Source of the DNA: an uncultured Caulobacteraceae bacterium | GTDB lineage: Bacteria > Pseudomonadota > Alphaproteobacteria > Caulobacterales > Caulobacteraceae | Length of the DNA stretch: 6,139 nucleotides | NCBI GenBank assembly: GCA_946482375.1 | Contig: CAMLRH010000163.1 | Coordinates: 1-6,139, forward strand | Direction: 5' to 3' | Shown here: positions 1 to 6,139 of the stretch, one piece after another | How the letters are laid out: each line of letters opens with the position of its first letter | Numbering within the stretch: the first letter of the stretch is position 1 | Position numbers and translations under genes: made by a program | The notes under the pieces: model-generated | Told to the model about the DNA's origin: nothing | The model's input: the letters and a program-made list of their open reading frames with translations, nothing else | Databases searched by the model: none

Positions 1-68
1 CGAGGCCCAAGCTGAGTCAGCGGATGCGGAGAGGCCGCTTGGGTCCCGACTTTCGTCGGGATGAGCGG
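1..68. repeat. Palindromic two-armed intergenic repeat, cut by the window edge
   Basis: Two nested inverted repeats fill the space behind the acyl-CoA synthetase stop. CCCAAGC (6-12) pairs with GCTTGGG (37-43) across a 24-nt spacer, and CCCGAC (45-50) pairs with GTCGGG (55-60) around TTTC. On the minus strand the order is TCATCC, a hairpin with a GAAA loop, then GGGACCCA. The repeat at 3923-4046 has the same frame: TCATCC, hairpin, GGGGACCCA. I therefore read 37-68 as one complete arm. Bases 1-12 would be the start of the opposite arm, whose hairpin begins CCTCG on the minus strand and continues outside the window. The link between the two copies rests on this shared architecture, not on a database match. 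Confidence 0.6.
45..60 (-). terminator. Possible terminator hairpin behind the acyl-CoA synthetase gene
   Basis: Eight bases after the TAA stop of the minus-strand synthetase the transcript can form a 6-bp stem, CCCGAC/GTCGGG, closed by a GAAA (GNRA-type) tetraloop. No U-tract follows; the next bases are ACCCAAGCGG. A classical intrinsic terminator is therefore only weakly supported. The hairpin is also the inner hairpin of the palindromic repeat, and may serve as an mRNA 3'-end stabiliser instead. Confidence 0.35.
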
Positions 69-1598
<1,530 letters not shown>

Positions 1599-1604
1599 GA
1601 CGGT

Positions 1605-1622
1605 TTCGAACACTTGTTTGAA
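1605..1622. promoter_or_regulatory. Operator-like dyad upstream of the acyl-CoA synthetase start
   Basis: TTCGAACACTTGTTTGAA is an 18-bp dyad in which seven of nine base pairs are symmetric. It lies 7 bases in front of the preferred ATG. The core CGAAC-N4-GTTTG differs by one base from the half-site pattern CAAAC-N4-GTTTG that I recall for the TetR-family fatty-acid regulator PsrA of gammaproteobacteria. A TetR-type repressor site controlling acid activation would fit the position. If the synthetase instead starts at the GTG at 1649, the dyad is inside the coding region and the reading is weaker. No regulator gene is in the window. Confidence 0.35.
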
Positions 1623-1771
1623 CTTCACGCCAAACTGCACGCCGATCACGAAGAGTCCATAGGCGCGTCAGCAACCCGGGCAGGAGAACGGCGTTCTAAC
1701 CGCCTGGACGGAGCGGGGCAGCATTCGCCAATCTGGCGCTCAGGTCCAAAGCCTGTGCGCCGTGAACAGAC

Positions 1772-1775
1772 GGAG
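1772..1775 (+). promoter_or_regulatory. Ribosome binding site that fixes the start of the Tyr-rich secreted protein
   Basis: GGAG lies 7 bases before the ATG at 1783. This favours that ATG over the in-frame GTG at 1762, which would put seven extra residues (MNRRSSR) in front of an already complete signal peptide. Confidence 0.6.
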
Positions 1776-1782
1776 CAGCAGG

Positions 1783-2661
1783 ATGAAGACCACCCCTATC
1801 GCCCTCGCCGTAGCGGCGGTTCTGGCCGGCGGCGCGACGGCGGCCTCGGCCCAGACCTACGGCCAGGCCTATCAGACCTACCAGCAGCAGCAGGCGCAGT
1901 ATCAGGCCCAGCAGGCGGCCTACAACGCCGCGCGCGCCAAGTATGAAGCCGACCGTGCGGCCTATGACGCCCGCTACGGCTACGGCGCCTACGAACGGCG
2001 CTACGGCGCGTTCCGCTACACCGCGCCGACAACCTACGGGTACGGCTACGGTTCGACCTATCCTTATAGCTCGACCTACCCGTACGGCTCGACCTACCCG
2101 ACCACCAGCTATCCGTACGGTTCGACCTATCCGTATTCCAGCTACCCCTACAGCTCGACGCCGAGCACCTATGGCTACGGTTACGGGACGACCTATCCCT
2201 ACGGCTCCACGACCCCTTACGGCTACAACCCCTACTCGGCCGGCGCCTATGGCGTGCCGTCGAGCTACGGCACGGCGGTCCCCTGCGCGACCGGTTCGAG
2301 CAACGTGAACCTCGGCGCTCTGGCCTCCATCGCCCAGGCGGCCATGGGCTCGCGCGCCGGCCTGTCGACCAACAGCATCGTCAACCAGGCGATCCTGGGC
2401 GCGGTGGTGGACCGGGCGCTGGGCTCGCGGGCGATCTCCAGCAGCCAGTGCGACAGCAACGGCTACTACTACACCTACAGCCAGACCCAGCCGTACCGTG
2501 AGGGCTACTACGACGCCTACGGCCGCTGGGTTTCGACGATGCCGTCGGGCTCGTACGCCAGCTGCCGGATCGCCCCGGCGCCGACCAACGCCTACGGCTC
2601 GGAATACCGCTATGTGCGAGTCTGTCCGGACGGCACGGGCCGCTACCGCATCACCGGGTAA
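1783..2661 (+). CDS. Secreted Tyr-rich low-complexity envelope protein of unknown function
   Basis: A 292-residue protein that I cannot assign to a named family. It opens with a Sec signal peptide: Lys2, a hydrophobic stretch of Pro/Ala/Val/Leu at about 5-20, and an ASA|Q cleavage site after residue 23. The mature protein has three parts. Residues 24-74 are Gln/Ala/Arg-rich and probably helical, with Tyr at 26, 33, 40, 47, 54 and 61, exactly seven residues apart. Residues about 81-163 are Tyr/Ser/Thr/Pro/Gly-rich, with repeated STYPYG/S-type units. The C-terminal part has a region without Tyr (about 168-222, with small residues and hydrophobic stretches) and then a Tyr-rich tail. It carries four Cys, at 168, 223, 261 and 281, which could form two disulphides in the periplasm. 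In total 49 of 292 residues are Tyr. No lipobox or clear membrane span follows the signal. An envelope or surface structural role is an inference. I recall similar Tyr/Gln N-termini in other Caulobacterales proteins, unverified. Confidence 0.85.
   Translation: MKTTPIALAVAAVLAGGATAASAQTYGQAYQTYQQQQAQYQAQQAAYNAARAKYEADRAAYDARYGYGAYERRYGAFRYTAPTTYGYGYGSTYPYSSTYPYGSTYPTTSYPYGSTYPYSSYPYSSTPSTYGYGYGTTYPYGSTTPYGYNPYSAGAYGVPSSYGTAVPCATGSSNVNLGALASIAQAAMGSRAGLSTNSIVNQAILGAVVDRALGSRAISSSQCDSNGYYYTYSQTQPYREGYYDAYGRWVSTMPSGSYASCRIAPAPTNAYGSEYRYVRVCPDGTGRYRITG
2053..2205 (+). repeat. Degenerate 18-bp tandem repeats encoding STYPYG-type units
   Basis: Within the Tyr-rich protein, 18-bp units of the type TCG ACC TAY CCN TAY RGC start at 2053, 2071, 2089 (divergent end), 2122 and 2188 (first codon ACG). 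Shorter 15-bp units lacking the Thr codon start at 2107 and 2140. Synonymous changes (TAT/TAC, CCT/CCG/CCC, GGC/GGT) between units suggest old duplications kept at the protein level, or slippage followed by drift. The copy number may vary between strains. Confidence 0.7.
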
Positions 2662-2683
2662 CGGCTGATCGACGGAGCATTGA

Positions 2684-2712
2684 GGAGCCGTCCGCCGCAA
2701 GCGGGCGGCTCC
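2684..2712 (+). terminator. Strong terminator-like hairpin after the Tyr-rich protein gene
   Basis: GGAGCCGTCCGC (2684-2695) pairs with GCGGGCGGCTCC (2701-2712) over 12 bp with one T-G wobble, around the loop CGCAA. It starts 22 bases after the TAA stop at 2659-2661. The following bases (TTCACGTT) are only moderately T-rich, so this is a strong stem with a weak tail. It separates the Tyr-rich gene from the dehydrogenase gene. It also argues against the dehydrogenase starting at the upstream in-frame TTG (2680), because that start would translate through the stem. Confidence 0.7.
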
Positions 2713-2729
2713 TTCACGTTGCGGCAGGC

Positions 2730-2756
2730 TTGGCGCGGCGGCGGGTTGGCTTTACC
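2730..2756 (+). promoter_or_regulatory. Candidate housekeeping promoter for the acyl-CoA dehydrogenase gene
   Basis: TTGGCGC (2730-2736), a 12-base spacer and GCTTTACC (2749-2756) match the published Caulobacter housekeeping/biosynthetic consensus TTGACGS-N10-14-GCTANAWC. Six of seven bases match in the -35 element and six of eight in the -10. Transcription would begin around 2763-2767, at or just before the ATG at 2767. No Shine-Dalgarno sequence is visible there, so the mRNA may be leaderless or nearly so. Confidence 0.4.
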
Positions 2757-2766
2757 CGTGTCGGCG

Positions 2767-3918
2767 ATGAGCCAGAGCCACCCCGAAATCCGCGAGGCCG
2801 TCCGCAAGCTCTGCGAGGGCTTTCCCGGCGAATACTGGCGCGCGCTCGACCGCGAGCGGGCCTATCCGACCGAGTTCGTGAAGGCGCTCACCCAGGCCGG
2901 TTTCCTGTCGGTGCTGATCCCGGAGGAGTACGGCGGCTCGGGGCTAGGGCTTGGCGCGGCGACGGCGGTGCTGGAGGAAATCCACCGCTCTGGCTCCAAC
3001 GGCGGCGCCTGCCACGCCCAGATGTACACCATGGGCACGATCCTGAAGCACGGTTCGCCTGAGCAGAAGGAACGCTACCTGCCCAAGGTCGCTTCGGGCG
3101 AACTGCGGCTGCAGGCCTTCGGCGTCACCGAGCCCACCGCCGGCACCGACACCACCCGCATCTCCACCTTCGCGCGGCGCGAGGGCGACAAGTACATCGT
3201 CAACGGCCAGAAGATCTGGATCAGCCGGGCCGAGCACTCCGACCTGATGGTCCTGCTCTGCCGCACCACGCCGCGCGAGCAGGCGAAGAAGTCGTCGGAC
3301 GGCATGAGCGTCCTGCTCGTCGATATGCGCGAGGCGGTCGGCAAGGGCCTCACCATCCGGCCGATCCGGACGATGCTGAACCACGCCACGACCGAGCTCT
3401 TCTTCGACAACCTCGAAGTCCCGGTCGAGAACCTGATCGGTGAGGAGGGGCAGGGCTTCCGCTACATCATCGACGGCATGAACGCCGAGCGCATCCTGAT
3501 CGCCTCGGAGTGCATCGGCGACGGGCGGTTCTTCATCGACCGCGCTTCGGCTTATGCGAAGGATCGCCAGGTCTTTGGCCGCCCCATCGGCCAGAACCAG
3601 GGCGTCCAGTTCCCGATCGCGCGGGCCTATGTGCAGGTCACCGCCGCGGCGCTGGCCGTCGAAAAGGCCGCGCAGATGTTCGACGCGGGCGAGCCCTGCG
3701 GGACCGAGGCCAACATGGCCAAGCTGCTGGCGTCGGAGGCCTCATGGGCCGCCGCCGACATGGCCATCCAGGTCCACGGCGGCTTCGGTTTCGCCGAGGA
3801 GTACGACATCGAGCGCAAGTTCCGCGAGACGCGGCTCTACCAGGTGGCGCCGATCTCCACGAACCTCATCCTCAGCCACGTGGGCACCCACGTGCTCGGG
3901 CTGCCGAAGAGCTTCTAA
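2767..3918 (+). CDS. Acyl-CoA dehydrogenase (FAD-dependent)
   Basis: A 383-residue flavoenzyme of normal family length, expected to introduce the alpha,beta double bond into an acyl-CoA and pass electrons to ETF. The N-terminal helical domain includes IPEEYGGSGLGLG. The FAD/substrate motif FGVTEPTAGTD is at 118-128 and KIWIS at 149-153. The C-terminal domain has the FAD-contacting RQVFGRPIGQNQ (267-278) and QVHGGFGF (335-342). The usual YEGT motif with its catalytic Glu is absent: the tail reads YQVAPIST (358-365), with Pro362 near the Glu position. Glu241 in NAERIL matches the helix position used as base by isovaleryl-CoA and long-chain dehydrogenases, so activity can still be expected. Substrate is not evident. 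The ATG at 2767 is chosen because the frame upstream (TTG at 2680) runs through a terminator hairpin and looks non-coding. The hydratase gene follows on the same strand and is probably cotranscribed. Confidence 0.93.
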   Translation: MSQSHPEIREAVRKLCEGFPGEYWRALDRERAYPTEFVKALTQAGFLSVLIPEEYGGSGLGLGAATAVLEEIHRSGSNGGACHAQMYTMGTILKHGSPEQKERYLPKVASGELRLQAFGVTEPTAGTDTTRISTFARREGDKYIVNGQKIWISRAEHSDLMVLLCRTTPREQAKKSSDGMSVLLVDMREAVGKGLTIRPIRTMLNHATTELFFDNLEVPVENLIGEEGQGFRYIIDGMNAERILIASECIGDGRFFIDRASAYAKDRQVFGRPIGQNQGVQFPIARAYVQVTAAALAVEKAAQMFDAGEPCGTEANMAKLLASEASWAAADMAIQVHGGFGFAEEYDIERKFRETRLYQVAPISTNLILSHVGTHVLGLPKSF

Positions 3919-3922
3919 CTCA

Positions 3923-4046
3923 CCGTCATCCTCGGGCTTGTCCCGGGGACCCAGAAACGCAGGGGTGCGATGCTTTCACGGCGGCCCAGCTTCGATCTGC
4001 AAACGGCGGTGCTTCTGGGTCCTAGGCACAAGGCCTAGGATGACGG
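3923..4046. repeat. Two-armed palindromic (MITE/REP-like) repeat between the dehydrogenase and hydratase genes
   Basis: The 34-bp left arm (3923-3956) and right arm (4013-4046) are inverted repeats matching at 29 of 34 positions, around a 56-bp centre. Each arm folds on its own: TCCTCGGG/CCCGGGGA around CTTGT on the left, and TCCTAGGC/GCCTAGGA around ACAAG on the right. All five differences between the arms fall inside these inner stems and keep them paired. The element starts 4 bases after the dehydrogenase stop and ends 5 bases before the hydratase ATG. No protein is encoded, so it would be mobilised in trans or act as an RNA/DNA structure. The arm ends (CCGTCATCC and GGATGACGG) resemble common alphaproteobacterial intergenic palindromes. 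Confidence 0.85.
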
Positions 4047-4048
4047 GG
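4045..4048 (+). promoter_or_regulatory. Probable ribosome binding site of the hydratase, at the edge of the repeat
   Basis: GGGG lies 3 bases before the ATG at 4052 and is the only purine-rich Shine-Dalgarno-like stretch near that start. Its first two bases are also the last two of the repeat's right arm. The spacing is shorter than ideal, so the site is uncertain. Confidence 0.35.
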
Positions 4049-4051
4049 TAA

Positions 4052-4822
4052 ATGGAAACGATCCTCACAGAAAAACGCGGCGAGGGCGTCCTGCTGGTGA
4101 CGCTGAACCGGCCGGCGGCGGGGAACAGCCTGTCCTCGCAGATGGCGCAGGAGCTGCTCGACCTCTGGCGCTCGGCGGAGACGCGGTCGCAGCGCGCCGT
4201 CGTGCTGACCGGCGCGGGCGAGAAGATCTTCTGCGCCGGGGCGGACCTCAAGGAACGCAACGGCATGACCGACGAGCAGTGGGTCGCCCAGCATCGGCTG
4301 TTCGAGGCCATGCGCGACGCGCTCCTCGACCTGCCTTGTCCGGTGATCTGCGCGGTCAACGGCGCGGCCTACGGCGGCGGGTCGGAGATCGCGCTCGCCT
4401 GCGACTTCGCCTACGCCTCGCCGAATGCGCGGTTCGCGCTGACCGAAGTGAAGCTCGGCATCATGCCGGGGCTGGGCGGCGCCCTGAACCTCGCCCGCGC
4501 GGCCGGCGAGCGCCGCGCCCGCGAAATCCTCATGACCGGCGAGCCGTTCTCGGCGGAAGAGGCGCTGGCCTGGGGCGTCATCAATCGGATCTCGCAGGAC
4601 GTGGTGGGCGACGCGCTGGCCACCGCCGCGAAAATCGCCGCCAACGCGCCGCTGTCGGTCGCCGCTATCCGCCGAACGCTGGCCGAAAGCCGGGGCCTGT
4701 CGATCCGCCAGTCTATCGAGATCGAGCTGACCCACTACGACTCGCTCACCCCCACGGCCGACCGGCGCGAGGGGATCGGCGCCTTCAATGAGAAGCGTAG
4801 CCCTCGCTTCGAGGGGCGCTGA
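4052..4822 (+). CDS. Enoyl-CoA hydratase/isomerase (crotonase family)
   Basis: A 256-residue crotonase of typical length that would hydrate (or isomerise) a 2-enoyl-CoA, the step after the dehydrogenase encoded just upstream. The oxyanion-hole motif CAGADLKE is at 61-68 (Ala62) and the second one, AYGGGSEIAL, around 106-115 (Gly109). Both hydratase glutamates are present: Glu112, equivalent to Glu144 of rat mitochondrial crotonase, and Glu132 in LTEVKLGIMPG, equivalent to Glu164. The usual GGTQRL after this is GGALNL here, a mild departure that may reflect substrate preference. The C-terminus, [13 protein letters not shown], is family-like, so the TGA at 4820-4822 is probably the true end. 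Both glutamates favour a hydratase over an isomerase or dehalogenase, but the acyl substrate is unknown. The gene overlaps the convergent otsA by 38 bp. Confidence 0.92.
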   Translation: METILTEKRGEGVLLVTLNRPAAGNSLSSQMAQELLDLWRSAETRSQRAVVLTGAGEKIFCAGADLKERNGMTDEQWVAQHRLFEAMRDALLDLPCPVICAVNGAAYGGGSEIALACDFAYASPNARFALTEVKLGIMPGLGGALNLARAAGERRAREILMTGEPFSAEEALAWGVINRISQDVVGDALATAAKIAANAPLSVAAIRRTLAESRGLSIRQSIEIELTHYDSLTPTADRREGIGAFNEKRSPRFEGR

Positions 4823-6139
4823 ACAGCGGCGTTCTCGGCGCCTCCTCGTCCTCGCCTGATAGCGCCCGCACATAGGCGTCGCGCCAAGCGGTGACGTCCT
4901 GGTCCTGGACGCATTCGTAGAGCGCCTGCCAGCGGTCGATCCGCTCTTCGCGCGGCATGGTCAGGGCCCGCTTCATCGCCTCCGACAGTTCCTCGGGGCT
5001 GTAGGGGTTGACGATCAGCGCTTCGCGCAACTGCAACGCCGAGCCCGCAAACCGCGACAGGATCAGCACCCCGGGGTCCGACGGGTTCTGGGCGGCGATG
5101 TACTCCTTGGCGACCAGGTTCATGCCATCGCGCAGCGGGGTGACCAGGCCCACCCTTGCCGCGCGATAGATGCCCGCCAGCTCGTCGCGCCGATAGTTCT
5201 TGTTCACGTAGCGGATCGGCGCCCAGTCCATGTCGCCGAACTCGCCGTTGATGCGGCCGATCTGGGCGTCTAGGCGGGCGCGGATGTCCTGGTAGGCCTC
5301 AACTTCGTCGCGGCTGATAGGCGCGATCTGAAGGAACAGCACCTCCCGGCGGAATTCCGGGTGGTCGGTCAGCAGGCGCTCGTAGCCGAGCAGCCGCTCC
5401 TCCAGTCCCTTTGAATAGTCGAGACGGTCGACGCCCAGGATCAGCGAGCGGAAGACCGTGTTGGCGGCCATGATGTCGTACGAGCGCACGCCCCGGTCCG
5501 AATTCAGCAGCTGGTCGAAGGTCTGGGCGTCGATGCCGATGGGGAAGGCGTCGGCGCGCGCCTTGCGGCCGAAGCAGCGCATCCAGCCGTCGTCCAGAAC
5601 CTCGCCGCGCGCCTCGTTGACGACATAGCCCTCGAAGGCGGACAGGTGCTCGCGGGTCTGGAAGCCGATCAGGTCGTAGTGGAACAGCGCCTCCACCAAC
5701 TGCCGGTGACGGGGCAGGGTGACGACCAGCTGATGCGCCGGCCACGGAATGTGCAGGAAGAAGCCGATGCGGTTCTTCACCCCCAGCGCCCGCAGCTCCC
5801 GGGCCAGCGGGATCAGGTGGTAGTCCTGCACCCAGATCAGGTCGCCGTCACGGATCAGCGGGGCCAGCGTCTCGGCGAACTGGCGGTTCACCCGGCCATA
5901 CCCCTCGCCGAACGAGCGGTCGTACTGGGTCAGGTCCACCCGGTAGTGGAACAGCGGCCACAGCGTCTTGTTGGCGTAGCCGTTGTAGTACTCCTGCACG
6001 TCGGCGTCCTCGAGGTCGACGGTGGCGACGGTGACGCCGTCGGCCGTCTGCGTGTGCAGCGCGCCGGTGAAGCGCTCGCAGGTCTCGCCGCTCCAGCCGA
6101 ACCAGATGCCGGAGTATTCCCTGAGCGCCGCCGACAGGG
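4785..6139 (-). CDS. otsA: Trehalose-6-phosphate synthase (GT20), N-terminus beyond the window
   Basis: Transfers glucose from UDP-glucose to glucose-6-phosphate to make trehalose-6-phosphate, the first step of OtsA/OtsB trehalose synthesis in the cytoplasm. About 450 codons are visible and the frame stays open to the right edge. Upstream of the internal GTG at 5999 it still reads GIWFGWSGE, a conserved OtsA segment, so that GTG is not the start. By comparison with E. coli OtsA (474 aa, from memory) roughly 27 N-terminal residues are missing. Conserved motifs are [22 protein letters not shown] (Asp at 5823-5825), FFLHIPWP (His at 5751-5753), DRLDYSKG (Arg at 5424-5426, Lys at 5409-5411), GRINGEFG and [12 protein letters not shown] (Asp at 5127-5129, Glu at 5103-5105). 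These cover the sugar-phosphate and UDP-glucose sites. The last 25 or so residues (Glu/Pro/Ser-rich) look unconserved. No otsB is visible. Confidence 0.95.
   Translation of the reverse strand, partial: LSAALREYSGIWFGWSGETCERFTGALHTQTADGVTVATVDLEDADVQEYYNGYANKTLWPLFHYRVDLTQYDRSFGEGYGRVNRQFAETLAPLIRDGDLIWVQDYHLIPLARELRALGVKNRIGFFLHIPWPAHQLVVTLPRHRQLVEALFHYDLIGFQTREHLSAFEGYVVNEARGEVLDDGWMRCFGRKARADAFPIGIDAQTFDQLLNSDRGVRSYDIMAANTVFRSLILGVDRLDYSKGLEERLLGYERLLTDHPEFRREVLFLQIAPISRDEVEAYQDIRARLDAQIGRINGEFGDMDWAPIRYVNKNYRRDELAGIYRAARVGLVTPLRDGMNLVAKEYIAAQNPSDPGVLILSRFAGSALQLREALIVNPYSPEELSEAMKRALTMPREERIDRWQALYECVQDQDVTAWRDAYVRALSGEDEEAPRTPLFSAPRSEGYASH
4794..4820. terminator. Possible bidirectional hairpin at the hydratase/otsA junction
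   Basis: CCCTCG (4801-4806) and CGAGGG (4810-4815) form a perfect 6-bp stem around CTT. It is extended by AGCG (4794-4797) and CGCT (4817-4820) across a small internal bulge. The hairpin lies inside the overlapping 3' ends of two convergent genes, where a shared terminator would be useful. Neither side has a clear T-tract, and because it is inside coding sequence the symmetry may be chance. Confidence 0.3.

Noticed and set aside
1608..1623. GAAC-N8-GAAC as an alphaproteobacterial LexA (SOS) box
   Set aside because: The consensus GTTC-N7-GTTC needs a 7-base spacer and this one has 8. The symmetric dyad explains the same bases better, and the neighbouring genes have no DNA-damage role.
1696..2700. 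334-codon open frame on the minus strand opposite the Tyr-rich protein
   Set aside because: The translation is an Arg/Val/Ala/Gly low-complexity mirror of the Tyr-rich repeats. The plus frame has a signal peptide, a ribosome binding site and a terminator, while the minus frame has none of these.
2680..2766. Extended N-terminus of the acyl-CoA dehydrogenase from a TTG
   Set aside because: It would place a 12-bp terminator hairpin inside the coding region and add 29 residues with no family match. The ATG at 2767 gives normal length and follows a promoter-like sequence.
3923..4046. CRISPR array or tRNA-like gene in the dehydrogenase-hydratase gap
   Set aside because: There is a single pair of inverted arms, no direct repeats with unique spacers, and no tRNA cloverleaf or T-loop. 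The palindromic repeat explains the bases.
3976..4359. Minus-strand open frame covering the repeat and the hydratase start
   Set aside because: It is antisense to conserved crotonase sequence and to the structured repeat, and has no domain or ribosome binding site.
4821..4834. GAACAGCGGCGTTC palindrome at the end of the hydratase gene
   Set aside because: Only the outer four base pairs are symmetric and it lies inside the otsA coding frame. This is expected by chance in GC-rich DNA.
5999..5999. GTG at 5999 as the start of otsA
   Set aside because: The same frame continues upstream to the window edge and encodes the conserved GIWFGWSGE segment of OtsA, so the true start lies outside the window.

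Overview
This looks like a piece of chromosome from a high-GC alphaproteobacterium, most likely a member of the Caulobacteraceae (Caulobacter/Phenylobacterium type). Reasons: GC is roughly two thirds, with strong third-position G/C bias that leaves long shadow frames on every strand; there is a Tyr/Gln-rich envelope protein of a kind I associate with this family; one start has no Shine-Dalgarno sequence but sits just behind a Caulobacter-style housekeeping promoter; and palindromic TCATCC...GGACCCA intergenic repeats of an alphaproteobacterial type are present. The genus is an inference.

Layout from left to right: (1) the edge of a two-armed palindromic repeat (1-68), which also provides the hairpin behind the first gene; (2) an acyl-CoA synthetase of the AMP-binding family on the minus strand (69-1598); (3) a divergent intergenic region (1599-1782) with an operator-like dyad next to the synthetase start and a second short dyad; (4) a secreted, Tyr-rich, repeat-containing protein on the plus strand (1783-2661) followed by a strong 12-bp terminator hairpin; (5) an acyl-CoA dehydrogenase (2767-3918) and an enoyl-CoA hydratase/isomerase (4052-4822) on the plus strand, with the gap between them almost filled by a second two-armed palindromic repeat; (6) a trehalose-6-phosphate synthase on the minus strand, running tail-to-tail into the hydratase with a 38-bp coding overlap and continuing past the right edge.

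The synthetase, dehydrogenase and hydratase together cover activation, first oxidation and hydration of an acyl chain, so this is probably a small beta-oxidation-type catabolic locus for an unknown carboxylic acid. The Tyr-rich envelope protein sits between the two halves but has its own ribosome binding site and terminator, so it is probably independent. OtsA belongs to osmoprotection/trehalose synthesis and is only a convergent neighbour.

I do not see a wholly new multigene system. The most interesting signals are the palindromic repeats: one full copy with compensatory base changes between its arms and one partial copy at the window edge. Next are the six-heptad tyrosine ladder in the secreted protein, the dyad in front of the synthetase, and the dehydrogenase that lacks the C-terminal catalytic glutamate motif.
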